Positions 16,047 through 24,781 of a stretch of 64,000 nt of DNA are shown piece by piece (position 1 is the stretch's first letter; every line of letters begins with the position of its first letter). Under the pieces are notes generated by a model, which was not told where the DNA came from, made no database searches, and saw only the letters and a program-made list of their open reading frames with translations. The position numbers and the translations under genes are program-made. The stretch comes from Muribaculaceae bacterium (GTDB lineage: Bacteria; Bacteroidota; Bacteroidia; Bacteroidales; Muribaculaceae), in NCBI GenBank assembly GCA_022510405.1, contig JAFLTP010000012.1, positions 29,928-93,927 of the forward strand. The letters are read 5' to 3'.

Positions 16047-17177
16047 ATGAAAAAATTATTGTTATCCTTACTGACACTATTCTTACTTTTGCCTGTCAAG
16101 GCCGGGAATCAGTTGCCCTCGAGGGATGAAACCTTGGAAACCTTAATTAAAATCAATGACTTTTATTTGAAGAACCATCCGGATCCCTTAAAAGAAATCC
16201 CATATTATTCCCGCAAAAAGGTTTATGAGGCAAATCTATGGACACGAGCAGTCTATTTTGAAGGACTGATGGCGCTATATTCCATTTATCCCGACAATCG
16301 ATATTATGATTATGCATATAAATGGGGTGATGGTTTCGATTGGGGTATGCGAAAAGATGAGACTACTACCCGCAATGCCGATAATTATGCCTGTTCGCAG
16401 ACATATATCGATTTGTACAGGCTCACGCCGGAGCCAAAAATGCTCACAAAGACAAAAGCGAACATGAATATGCTCGTCAACACACCTCAGATAAATGATT
16501 GGACATGGATAGATGCCATACAGATGGGAATGCCGGTTCTTGCAAAGATGAGTGCATTGACAGGTGACCCAAAATATAACGAAAAGGCGTGGAAGATGTA
16601 TGTGTGGACACGTGACTCGTTAGCAGGTGGACTTTTCAATAAAAAAGAGGGACTTTGGTGGCGCGACAAAGATTTTGTACCCCCATACAAAGAGCCTAAT
16701 GGCAAGAATTGTTATTGGTCACGAGGTAATGGTTGGGTTGTGGCAGCTTTGGTCAGGGTTCTTCAGGAATTACCTGAGAATGACCCACATCGAGAGATTT
16801 ATATCAATGATTTAAAAGCCATGCTCGATGCAGCAGTGAAATGTCAAAGAGAAGACGGATTCTGGAATGTAAGCATGCATGATGACAGCAATTTCGGAGG
16901 AAAGGAGACTTCAGGAACCGCACTCTTTACATATGGTTTGGCATGGGGTATAAATAACGGCATTTTGGATAGAGAGAAATATTTACCGGCACTCACAAAG
17001 GCTTGGAATGGAATTGTGACGGAGGCTATTCATCCTGATGGATATATAGGTTATGTACAAGGGACCGGAAAAGAACCGAAAGACGGACAGCCGGTGGCTT
17101 ACGATTCGAAACCGGACTTTGATGACTACACCACAGGATGTGTTTTGCTTGCCGGTTCAGAAGTATATAAATTATAA
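16047..17177 (+). CDS. GH105 unsaturated rhamnogalacturonyl hydrolase
   Basis: Hydrolyses the unsaturated galacturonyl residue left at the non-reducing end by the PL11 lyase, giving the substrate of the kdu branch. 376 residues, signal peptide MKKLLLSLLTLFLLLPVKAG. The (alpha/alpha)6 fold carries two Asp that correspond to the catalytic pair of YteR: one in RNADNYACSQTYIDLYRL (about residue 111) and one in WTWIDAIQMGMPVLAKM (about 155). CYWSRGNGWVVAALVRVL and KETSGTALFTYGLAWGINNG are family hallmarks. It is 22 nt after GH106 and 24 nt before GH28. Confidence 0.92.
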   Translation: MKKLLLSLLTLFLLLPVKAGNQLPSRDETLETLIKINDFYLKNHPDPLKEIPYYSRKKVYEANLWTRAVYFEGLMALYSIYPDNRYYDYAYKWGDGFDWGMRKDETTTRNADNYACSQTYIDLYRLTPEPKMLTKTKANMNMLVNTPQINDWTWIDAIQMGMPVLAKMSALTGDPKYNEKAWKMYVWTRDSLAGGLFNKKEGLWWRDKDFVPPYKEPNGKNCYWSRGNGWVVAALVRVLQELPENDPHREIYINDLKAMLDAAVKCQREDGFWNVSMHDDSNFGGKETSGTALFTYGLAWGINNGILDREKYLPALTKAWNGIVTEAIHPDGYIGYVQGTGKEPKDGQPVAYDSKPDFDDYTTGCVLLAGSEVYKL

Positions 17178-17201
17178 CTTTTAAATCTGTAAATCCTTTT
17201 G

Positions 17202-18590
17202 ATGAGAAATATAAAATTTGTCTCTTGCATTCTTATTTGCTTGATCTGCAACAACATCTGTTTCGCTAAAAAAGAACAGGCAAAAGACTTATGGCCCGAC
17301 GGTACTGAAATTTCAGATTGGTTCCGCGACACAACTCCATTGGATATTTCCACACTCGGAAAACAATATAAGATAAGTGACTACGGGGTGTTGAATGACG
17401 GGAAAGTCCACACAAAGGAATTTCAGGCACTAATCGATAAAGTGGAAGAAGAAGGAGGAGGTTTGATAGTAGTGCCTGAAGGGACTTATCTAACCGGCGC
17501 ACTTTTCTTCAAACCGGGTGTAAATCTGCATATTAAGAAAGGAGGAACGCTTATGGGTAGTAATGATCCGAGCGATTATCCTTTAATGAAAACCAGAATT
17601 GAAGGAGAAACTTGTCTCTACTTCCCCGCATTGATAAATGCCGACGGCCTTGATGGGTTTTCAATCACAGGAGAAGGCACAATCGATGGAAACGGTTTAA
17701 CTTATTGGAAACATTTTTGGGACAGACGCAAATGGAATCCTCAATGTACCAACAAGGATGAGCAACGACCTCGACTCGTTTACGTTTCTAACAGTAAAAA
17801 CGTAAGAATTGAGGGAGTAAATCTTCAGAATTCTGCATTCTGGACAACACACATCTACAATAGTGAAAATGTCAAGCTTCTATCACTTCATATATTTTCA
17901 CCGGCAGCCCCGGTGAAAGCCCCTTCTACTGATGCCATTGACCTGGACGTGGTAAAAAATATTCTCATTAAAGATTGTTACATGTCCGTTAACGATGATG
18001 CGGTTGCAATCAAGGGAGGAAAAGGACCTTACGCGGATGCATTCCGGAATTCTTATCCTGAAGTTGACTTTTCAAAGTATCCTGAAATGGAAGGAGACGG
18101 GGGTAACGAAAACATCATCATCGAAGATTGTGAATACGGTTTCAGTCATGGCTGTCTCACCTTGGGCTCGGAAAGTGTGTATAACCACAACATCATTCTT
18201 CGACGGATCAAAGTGAATGAAGCAAATAACCTGCTATGGTTGAAAATGCGTCCTGACACGCCACAACTATATGAATATGTGACGGTTGAGGATATTGAAG
18301 GAAATGGAAAGAATTTCTTACTTGTGGCTCCTTGGACCCAGTTTTATGATCTAAAAGGCAGGGAAAGCGTTCCGATGTCTTATTCGGACAATATAACAAT
18401 GCGAAACATAAAATTTGACTGCGATTCATTTTTCAATGTCAAGAACCGGGAAGATCAATACCATCTCAGTAACTTTACATTTGAAAACCTTGATATCACA
18501 GCCGACAAAAGAGAACTTCATCCTGAATATATCGAGAACTTCACTATTAAAAACGTTCGTGTAAACGGAAAAGAACAGAAAGAACAATAA
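17202..18590 (+). CDS. GH28 polygalacturonase/rhamnogalacturonan hydrolase
   Basis: Secreted parallel beta-helix glycoside hydrolase acting on galacturonate linkages. I use the ATG at 17202 (462 residues) rather than a TTG one codon earlier. The signal peptide ends at ...NICFA. Active-site motifs, slightly divergent from the NTDG/DD/GHG pattern, are STDAIDLD, NDDAVAIKGG and SHGCLTLGSE. The Asp residues and the His are kept, while the first Gly of GHG is Ser. This pattern fits exo-acting or rhamnogalacturonan-specific GH28 members in Bacteroides-type loci. It follows GH105 and precedes uxaC by 16 nt. Confidence 0.88.
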   Translation: MRNIKFVSCILICLICNNICFAKKEQAKDLWPDGTEISDWFRDTTPLDISTLGKQYKISDYGVLNDGKVHTKEFQALIDKVEEEGGGLIVVPEGTYLTGALFFKPGVNLHIKKGGTLMGSNDPSDYPLMKTRIEGETCLYFPALINADGLDGFSITGEGTIDGNGLTYWKHFWDRRKWNPQCTNKDEQRPRLVYVSNSKNVRIEGVNLQNSAFWTTHIYNSENVKLLSLHIFSPAAPVKAPSTDAIDLDVVKNILIKDCYMSVNDDAVAIKGGKGPYADAFRNSYPEVDFSKYPEMEGDGGNENIIIEDCEYGFSHGCLTLGSESVYNHNIILRRIKVNEANNLLWLKMRPDTPQLYEYVTVEDIEGNGKNFLLVAPWTQFYDLKGRESVPMSYSDNITMRNIKFDCDSFFNVKNREDQYHLSNFTFENLDITADKRELHPEYIENFTIKNVRVNGKEQKEQ

Positions 18591-18606
18591 CAATAATTAC
18601 TAAATC

Positions 18607-20019
18607 ATGAAAGAATTTTTAGACAGAAATTTTCTTCTCGAGACTGAAGTGGCTCAGGATCTCTACCACACAAATGCCGAGAAGATGCCAATCATCGACT
18701 ATCACTGCCATCTGATTCCCAAAATGATCGCTGATGACTACAGATTCAAATCCATCACAGAGATTTGGTTGGGTGGCGACCATTACAAATGGCGTGCAAT
18801 GCGCTCAAACGGTGTAAACGAGAATTATATTACAGGTGATGCTTCAGATTGGGAGAAATTCCAAAAATGGGCAGAAACAGTGCCTTACACTTTCCGTAAT
18901 CCTCTATATCACTGGACTCATCTCGAGCTCAAGACAGCGTTCGGTATCGACAAACTCCTCAATCCGGAAACCGCAAAGGAAATTTTCGACGCTTGTAATG
19001 ACAAACTTATCAACGACCCGGAAATGTCTGCTCGCGGACTGATGCGCCATTACAATGTGAAGGCAGTCTGCACAACCGATGATCCTGTTGATTCTCTTGA
19101 ATATCACAAGCAACTTCGCGACAGCGGTTTTGAAATAAAAGTGCTTCCAACTTGGCGCCCTGACAAAGCCATGGCTGTAGAAGATCCGAAAGAGTTCCGT
19201 AATTACGTGGAAAAACTTGCAGAAGTATCCGGTGTTACTGTCAACAAGTTTGCTGACCTCATCGCAGCCCTACAGAAACGTCATGACTTCTTCAATGAGA
19301 TGGGTTGCCGACTTTCTGACCATGGAATCGAAGAATTCTACGCAACAGACTACACCGATGCAGAAATCGAAGCAATCTTCGATAAAGTATATGCCGGCAA
19401 CAAACTCGACGGTGAGGAAATCAGAAAATTCAAGTCAGCGATGCTCGTGATTTTCGGTGAAATGGACTATGAAACCGATTGGACCCAGCAGTTCCACTAT
19501 GGAGCAATCCGTAACAACAACACAATCATGTTCAAGAAACTTGGTCCAGACACCGGTTTCGACTCTATCGGTGAATTCAACACAGCCAAGTCATGTGCCA
19601 AATTGCTCGATACCCTCAATACAAAAGGGAAACTCGCCAAAACTATCCTCTATAACCTTAATCCTGATGCCAACGACATGCTTGCAACTATGCTCGGAAA
19701 CTTCCAGGATGGCTCAGTGCCGGGAAAAATACAATTTGGTAGCGGTTGGTGGTTCAACGATCAACTCGATGGAATGACCAAACAGATGGACTCTCTATCA
19801 AATATGGGTCTTTTGAGCCGTTTTGTGGGAATGTTGACCGACTCCCGTTCATTCCTTTCATATCCAAGGCATGAATACTTCCGCAGATGTCTATGTAATA
19901 TACTTGGCAACGATGTGGAAGCCGGTAAAATACCTTTCAAGGGATATGAGGAAAAACGCCTCAGACAAATGGTGGAAGACATCTGCTATAACAACGCTAA
20001 GGATTACTTTAAGTTTTAG
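18607..20019 (+). CDS. uxaC: Glucuronate/galacturonate isomerase
   Basis: Cytosolic metal-dependent isomerase that turns galacturonate into tagaturonate (and glucuronate into fructuronate), the first step before UxaB. 470 residues, the same as E. coli UxaC. IIDYHCHLIPKMIADD (about 29-44) carries the amidohydrolase-type HxH metal site; VKAVCTTDDPVDSLEYH, LPTWRPDKAM and FGSGWWFNDQLDGM are strongly conserved family blocks. Codon use looks more optimised (many C-ending codons) than in neighbouring CAZymes, suggesting high expression. A long hairpin follows the stop codon and a new promoter precedes exuT, so this gene probably ends the first transcription unit. Confidence 0.95.
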   Translation: MKEFLDRNFLLETEVAQDLYHTNAEKMPIIDYHCHLIPKMIADDYRFKSITEIWLGGDHYKWRAMRSNGVNENYITGDASDWEKFQKWAETVPYTFRNPLYHWTHLELKTAFGIDKLLNPETAKEIFDACNDKLINDPEMSARGLMRHYNVKAVCTTDDPVDSLEYHKQLRDSGFEIKVLPTWRPDKAMAVEDPKEFRNYVEKLAEVSGVTVNKFADLIAALQKRHDFFNEMGCRLSDHGIEEFYATDYTDAEIEAIFDKVYAGNKLDGEEIRKFKSAMLVIFGEMDYETDWTQQFHYGAIRNNNTIMFKKLGPDTGFDSIGEFNTAKSCAKLLDTLNTKGKLAKTILYNLNPDANDMLATMLGNFQDGSVPGKIQFGSGWWFNDQLDGMTKQMDSLSNMGLLSRFVGMLTDSRSFLSYPRHEYFRRCLCNILGNDVEAGKIPFKGYEEKRLRQMVEDICYNNAKDYFKF

Positions 20020-20065
20020 AGCATAATTATTTGATTTTTTTGCAAACCAACTATAATAAAGGATA

Positions 20066-20107
20066 GACTAAATCGTTAGTAATACGACATATTATAGCGA
20101 TTTAGTC
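20066..20107. other. Inverted repeat between uxaC and exuT
   Basis: GACTAAATCG (20066-20075) pairs exactly with CGATTTAGTC (20098-20107); a second inner stem TAATA/TATTA encloses the loop CGACA. It is 46 nt after the uxaC stop and just upstream of the exuT promoter. There is no clear T-run, so it may be a weak terminator, an mRNA-stabilising 3' end or an operator. Confidence 0.6.
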
Positions 20108-20115
20108 TTAATCCC

Positions 20116-20146
20116 TTGTTATTGTCATTTGAATCTAATATCTTTG
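20116..20146 (+). promoter_or_regulatory. Bacteroidetes-type promoter for exuT
   Basis: A -33 TTG (20116-20118) is followed after 20 nt by TATCTTTG (20139-20146), a full match to TAnnTTTG at the expected spacing. The exuT ATG follows 45 nt later. Confidence 0.7.
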
Positions 20147-20191
20147 CAATCTATATAATTGATTAATACTTACTAACCTAACCCTTAAAAT

Positions 20192-21655
20192 ATGGAATTG
20201 AATCCCTCAGTAGCGGTGAGCACAGCCAAACGCACCAATTGGAGGTGGATGATATGTTCTTTGCTCTTCTTCGCTACAACAATTAACTATCTTGACCGTC
20301 AGGTGCTCTCGCTAACCTGGAAAGACTTTATTTCGCCGGAATTCCATTGGACAGATGCCAACTATGGTATGATCACGGCATTTTTCTCTATTTTTTATGC
20401 TGTCATAAGCCTTTTTGCCGGTAAGGTCATTGACTTCCTTGGCACCAAGAAAGGTTATCTTGTAGCAATTTTTATCTGGTCGCTGGCAGCTTGCCTTCAC
20501 GCGTTCTGCGGATGGGCTACGATACATATTGCAGGACTCGGATCCATTGAAGCACTTTATGACATCCAGGCAGGATCAGCAATGGCTCTGAGCGTTGCCT
20601 CTATAAGCGTTTGGTTATTCCTTGCATGCCGTGCGCTCCTTGCAATCGGTGAATCAGGTAACTTCCCTGCTGCCGTTAAGACTACCGCTCTCTATTTCCC
20701 GAAGAAAGACCGTGCATTTGCAACCTCTATTTTCAATGCCGGCGCTTCTGTAGGTGCACTTGCAGCCCCTCTTTGTATCCCGGCACTTGCTGAGGCTTAC
20801 GGTTGGGAAATGGCCTTTATTATCATCGGTGCCCTTGGTTTTATCTGGATGGGTTTCTGGGGAAAGATGTATTCCAAACCGGAAGATTCAAAATATGTAG
20901 ACAAAGCTGAGTTGGCATATATCCAACAGGATGAAAAGGGTGAATCAGAGGCCGAAATCAAGGAAGAAGAAACGAAAACCATTCCTTTCTGGCAGTGTTT
21001 CAAATATCGTCAGACATGGGCCTTTGTTGCAGGCAAGACTCTCACCGATGGTGTATGGTGGTTCTTCCTTTTCTGGGCTCCTGCTTATTTCTCTGATCAG
21101 TTCGGGTTCACATCATTCTCTTCAATGGGTCAGGCATTGATCTTCACTCTTTATTTCATCGTGACTGTACTATCTATCGGAGGTGGTTATCTTCCTAAGA
21201 TATTTGTGGAAAACAAAGGTATGAATCCATATGCTGGAAGAATGCGTGCAATGTTGATATTTGCATTTGTACCAATTTTAGCACTTTTTGCTCAACCACT
21301 TGGTGAATATTCAGTGTGGTATCCTGCAATAATCATCGGTTTGGCTGGAGCTGCCCATCAAGCTTGGAGTGCCAACCTTTTCTCCACAATCGGTGATATG
21401 TTCCCCACTTCTACGGTAGCATCTATCGTAGGTATCGGTACAATGGCCGGTGGTCTTGGTTCATTTGCCATCAACTGGGGTTCGGGCCAACTATTCAGTT
21501 TTGCTGAAGGTATGGGTCCATCATTCCAGTTCCTACAGTTTGCCGGTAAACCTGCAGCATATATGATTGTCTTCAGTATTTGTGCAATAGCATATATTCT
21601 TGCTTGGGTTATAATGAAATTGCTTGTGCCGAAATATAAGAAAATTGAAGTCTAA
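20192..21655 (+). CDS. exuT: Hexuronate MFS transporter
   Basis: Inner-membrane proton symporter of the ACS/ExuT branch of the major facilitator superfamily, expected to import galacturonate/glucuronate. 487 residues with about 12 hydrophobic segments. The first helix carries NYLDRQVLSLTWKDFI, the typical NxxDR motif; RALLAIGESGNFPAAVKTTALYF and FNAGASVGALAAPLCIPAL follow. A charged cytoplasmic loop (KGESEAEIKEEETK) separates the halves. It has its own promoter and heads the second half of the pectin run; PL11 follows after 59 nt, with a terminator hairpin overlapping its stop. Confidence 0.9.
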   Translation: MELNPSVAVSTAKRTNWRWMICSLLFFATTINYLDRQVLSLTWKDFISPEFHWTDANYGMITAFFSIFYAVISLFAGKVIDFLGTKKGYLVAIFIWSLAACLHAFCGWATIHIAGLGSIEALYDIQAGSAMALSVASISVWLFLACRALLAIGESGNFPAAVKTTALYFPKKDRAFATSIFNAGASVGALAAPLCIPALAEAYGWEMAFIIIGALGFIWMGFWGKMYSKPEDSKYVDKAELAYIQQDEKGESEAEIKEEETKTIPFWQCFKYRQTWAFVAGKTLTDGVWWFFLFWAPAYFSDQFGFTSFSSMGQALIFTLYFIVTVLSIGGGYLPKIFVENKGMNPYAGRMRAMLIFAFVPILALFAQPLGEYSVWYPAIIIGLAGAAHQAWSANLFSTIGDMFPTSTVASIVGIGTMAGGLGSFAINWGSGQLFSFAEGMGPSFQFLQFAGKPAAYMIVFSICAIAYILAWVIMKLLVPKYKKIEV

Positions 21656-21672
21656 AAAACTTCAATTTTCAT
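21641..21672 (+). terminator. Terminator hairpin overlapping the exuT stop codon
   Basis: AAAATTGAAGT (21641-21651) and ACTTCAATTTT (21659-21669) form an 11-bp perfect stem with a 7-nt loop containing the TAA stop, followed by a T-rich tail. Probably a partial terminator that lowers expression of the downstream CAZyme genes relative to exuT. Confidence 0.6.
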
Positions 21673-21714
21673 TTCAATTTTATAAGGTTATACCCACCAT
21701 TTTAACTTGATATC

Positions 21715-24700
21715 ATGAAAAAATTATTGCTTTCAAGTATTTCCCTCTTGTCAATATTGGGTCTATCTGCACAAGGATCTTATAGCCCCACTGTTAAAGC
21801 TGAAAAGCTTGATCGTGGTCTTGTAGCGGTAAAAACCGACAAAGGTGTATTTTTATCGTGGAGATCATTGATAGATGACCCCAAGGGCTTGACTTTCGAT
21901 GTATACCGTGGTGATACAAAAATAACTGATGAACCTATTAAATCGAACACTAACTTCACAGACGTTGAAGGTACTGTCGGTGTAAAGTATACAGTGAAAG
22001 CATTGCAAGATGGCATAGAGGTAGAAACTTCCAATGCTGTTGAAGCATGGGAAACACCCTATATGAAAGTACATCTCGACCGTCCGGCAGGAGGTTCCAC
22101 TCCATCTGACAGTGGTAAGGAGGGAAAAGGATATCAAGACTATACTTATACACCGGACGATGTCTCCGTAGCCGACGTTGACGGCGACGGAGACTGGGAA
22201 CTGGTGGTGAAATGGTTTCCATCAAATCAAGCCGACAATTCTCAACGTCGTTACACCGGCAACACAATTCTTGATTGTTATGAACTTGACGGCACTAAAA
22301 AATGGAGAATAGATTTAGGTCAGAACATTCGTTCCGGAAATCATTACACTCAATTCATGGTCTTTGATTTTGATGGAGATGGGAAAGCGGAACTTATGTG
22401 TAAGACTGCTCCCGGAACTATCGATGGAACGGGTAAACCGGTTTTGATGGGTAATGACAAGGTAGACGATGATTACCGTGTTAAATCTGGTGACAATACC
22501 GGAGTGGTTATGTCGGGTCCGGAATATCTTACGGTTTTCAATGGAGAAACCGGAGCAGAAATTTCAACTATAGCATATAATCCTCCAAGAAACATAAGAA
22601 GCGACTGGGGCGATAGTTATGGTAATCGTGCTGAACGTTATTTGGCGTGTGTTGCATATCTCGACAGAGAAAAGCCATCAGGAGTATTTGTGCGTGGATA
22701 TTACACATACGCATATGTTTGGGCGGTGGACTTTGACGGAACAACCCTCAAGGAAAAATGGATATATGAATCTCCGAAGGGTAAAGAACTTTATGGTCAA
22801 GGCGCACACTCTATCACTGTTGGAGATATAGATGCTGACGGCTGTGATGAAATAATTTTCGGATCTGCTGCACTCGATCATGACGGAAGTTTCCTATACA
22901 GCACTGGTGGAGGTCACGGCGATGCTCTTCATCTTGCTCAAATGATACCCGGCAGAGAAGGATTACAAGTGATGATGCCTCACGAAGAGAAGGATAAATC
23001 ATATAAATATGACACTACTGTGCGTGATGCAGCTACAGGTGAAGTCTTGTTTTTTGATCCTCAGTCAGGCAATGATATAGGACGCGGATTAGCAGCCAAT
23101 GTTTCTTCCGCGTATCCGGGATATGAATGGTGGTCTTCCAAAAATCCTGTTTGGGGAGGACAGGAAATAATCCCAGGTGCAAAACGTCCTTCGGTTAATT
23201 TCCGTGTTTATTGGGACGGTGACTTGCTTGATGAACTTTTAGATGGTGTTAATATTACAAAACCAAACAATGACCTCACAAGTATAAATACTCTTCTAAA
23301 TCTTGGTCAATACAGCAATGCCGCTTCCTGCAACACGACAAAAGCTACACCAAATCTTCAGGCAGACCTGTTCGGCGACTGGCGTGAGGAAATAATTCTA
23401 CACGACGGAAGCACGCAATCCGATCTTTTGATATTCACCACCACTACCCCATCCGATTATAAGATTCCATGCCTTATGCAAGATCGTCAGTATAGATTAG
23501 CAGTGGCTTGGCAAAATTGTGCTTACAACCAGCCTCCTCATCTTTCATTCAGTCCGGAAGAATATTTCAATACCAAGGGTTATATATCAGTAAGGTCCGG
23601 TTCACTAAATCAGGTAGTCTATGTGGGTGATGATATCCAACCTATTATATTTACGGTAAAAAATGCAACAGGTCTTCAAACTACCGATATTCCGGAAGGA
23701 CTTGTTCTTGACTTCGATGAAGCCACACTTCAAGGATCTATAAGCGGTAAAGTATTCGAACCCGGTGAATATTCATTCAAACTCACCACGACAGGTGCAG
23801 AAGAAGATGAAAACACATCAGTAGAAATCAATATAGTAGTACGCCAAAACACAGCTTTGGAAATAATGGCATATTATCCTTTTGAAGTTGTAGAGGAAAC
23901 GACTCCCAACAACATCGGTTCGCAGTATGCCACAGAAGAAAAATCCAACGGAGCATTCTCCGGCACCTATGTCGGTGGAGAAGCAGTAACAGGGAAAGTT
24001 GGTAATGCTTTGAAACTTTCAGGAAAATCTGTGTATGTTCAGGTGCCATATGAAGAGCTGGATATTAACGACAATTCATTCTCTGTGGAATTCTGGATGA
24101 ACTCTTCAAGTTCCTCAGATGCCTATCTTTTGCTCTATGGATCAATACAAAGTCCTACAGGCAACTGGTTTGGAGTCGAGCATAAAAATGGTGACACTTT
24201 TAGATTCTCAATAGACGATGATGTGACAAAAACGGAAGTAGGTATCACAGATGCGTCAACAAGAGTTTTCGATGGTAACTGGCATCATATTGCGGCTGTG
24301 AGAGATGTTGATGCTAAAACGCTTTCTTTCTATATCGACGGTGAACTTGTTGAAAGCAAAACAGATGTTGCAACCGGAGCAATTGTATCTCCGAATGAAA
24401 ATTTGGTAATAGGTGGCACTGACACTTATAAATATGATTCTTCATATAATGGACTGATTGATGAACTTTACATCTATAAAGGTTGTCTTACGGCTTCAAA
24501 TGTTAAAGAACACTATGAAGCCTCGGCCTCTGTTCATCCAGTTTTATCAACCGGTGCATCACGCTTTACAGTTGTCAATGCCATGAGTGGAATAGTAGTT
24601 TGCTCAGTTTCAGGTGAAGACCGTTGGGACATTATAGATTCTCTTGCTCCCGGTATTTATATACTCGTGGTTGAAAATGGATCAAAGGTTGAGAACTATA

Positions 24701-24717
24701 AATTTGTCAAGAAATAA
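21715..24717 (+). CDS. PL11 rhamnogalacturonan lyase with LamG domain and C-terminal tail
   Basis: Secreted endolyase that cleaves the RG-I backbone and leaves unsaturated galacturonate. 1000 residues, signal peptide MKKLLLSSISLLSILGLSAQ. The PL11 beta-propeller covers about 25-620 and shows several DxDxDG calcium loops (VADVDGDGDWELVVKW, DFDGDGKAELMCK, GDIDADGCDEIIFG). An Ig/cadherin-like segment (about 640-715) and a LamG concanavalin-like domain (about 720-930) follow. The last 60 residues (SGIVVCSVSG ... LAPGIYILVVENG ... KFVKK) resemble a type IX secretion sorting domain. It is 700-odd residues in family members without accessory domains; the extra length is the LamG part. Supplies substrate to GH105. 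Confidence 0.9.
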   Translation: MKKLLLSSISLLSILGLSAQGSYSPTVKAEKLDRGLVAVKTDKGVFLSWRSLIDDPKGLTFDVYRGDTKITDEPIKSNTNFTDVEGTVGVKYTVKALQDGIEVETSNAVEAWETPYMKVHLDRPAGGSTPSDSGKEGKGYQDYTYTPDDVSVADVDGDGDWELVVKWFPSNQADNSQRRYTGNTILDCYELDGTKKWRIDLGQNIRSGNHYTQFMVFDFDGDGKAELMCKTAPGTIDGTGKPVLMGNDKVDDDYRVKSGDNTGVVMSGPEYLTVFNGETGAEISTIAYNPPRNIRSDWGDSYGNRAERYLACVAYLDREKPSGVFVRGYYTYAYVWAVDFDGTTLKEKWIYESPKGKELYGQGAHSITVGDIDADGCDEIIFGSAALDHDGSFLYSTGGGHGDALHLAQMIPGREGLQVMMPHEEKDKSYKYDTTVRDAATGEVLFFDPQSGNDIGRGLAANVSSAYPGYEWWSSKNPVWGGQEIIPGAKRPSVNFRVYWDGDLLDELLDGVNITKPNNDLTSINTLLNLGQYSNAASCNTTKATPNLQADLFGDWREEIILHDGSTQSDLLIFTTTTPSDYKIPCLMQDRQYRLAVAWQNCAYNQPPHLSFSPEEYFNTKGYISVRSGSLNQVVYVGDDIQPIIFTVKNATGLQTTDIPEGLVLDFDEATLQGSISGKVFEPGEYSFKLTTTGAEEDENTSVEINIVVRQNTALEIMAYYPFEVVEETTPNNIGSQYATEEKSNGAFSGTYVGGEAVTGKVGNALKLSGKSVYVQVPYEELDINDNSFSVEFWMNSSSSSDAYLLLYGSIQSPTGNWFGVEHKNGDTFRFSIDDDVTKTEVGITDASTRVFDGNWHHIAAVRDVDAKTLSFYIDGELVESKTDVATGAIVSPNENLVIGGTDTYKYDSSYNGLIDELYIYKGCLTASNVKEHYEASASVHPVLSTGASRFTVVNAMSGIVVCSVSGEDRWDIIDSLAPGIYILVVENGSKVENYKFVKK

Positions 24718-24781
24718 TACACATCCGGAATTGATTATATTTAATCAGTAATATTCCATCCATAAAGAGTCTGACTAAATT

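Noticed and set aside
21715..24717. Phage or insertion sequence origin of the repeats and accessory domains
   Set aside because: No transposase, integrase, terminal inverted repeats or target duplications are visible anywhere in the window.
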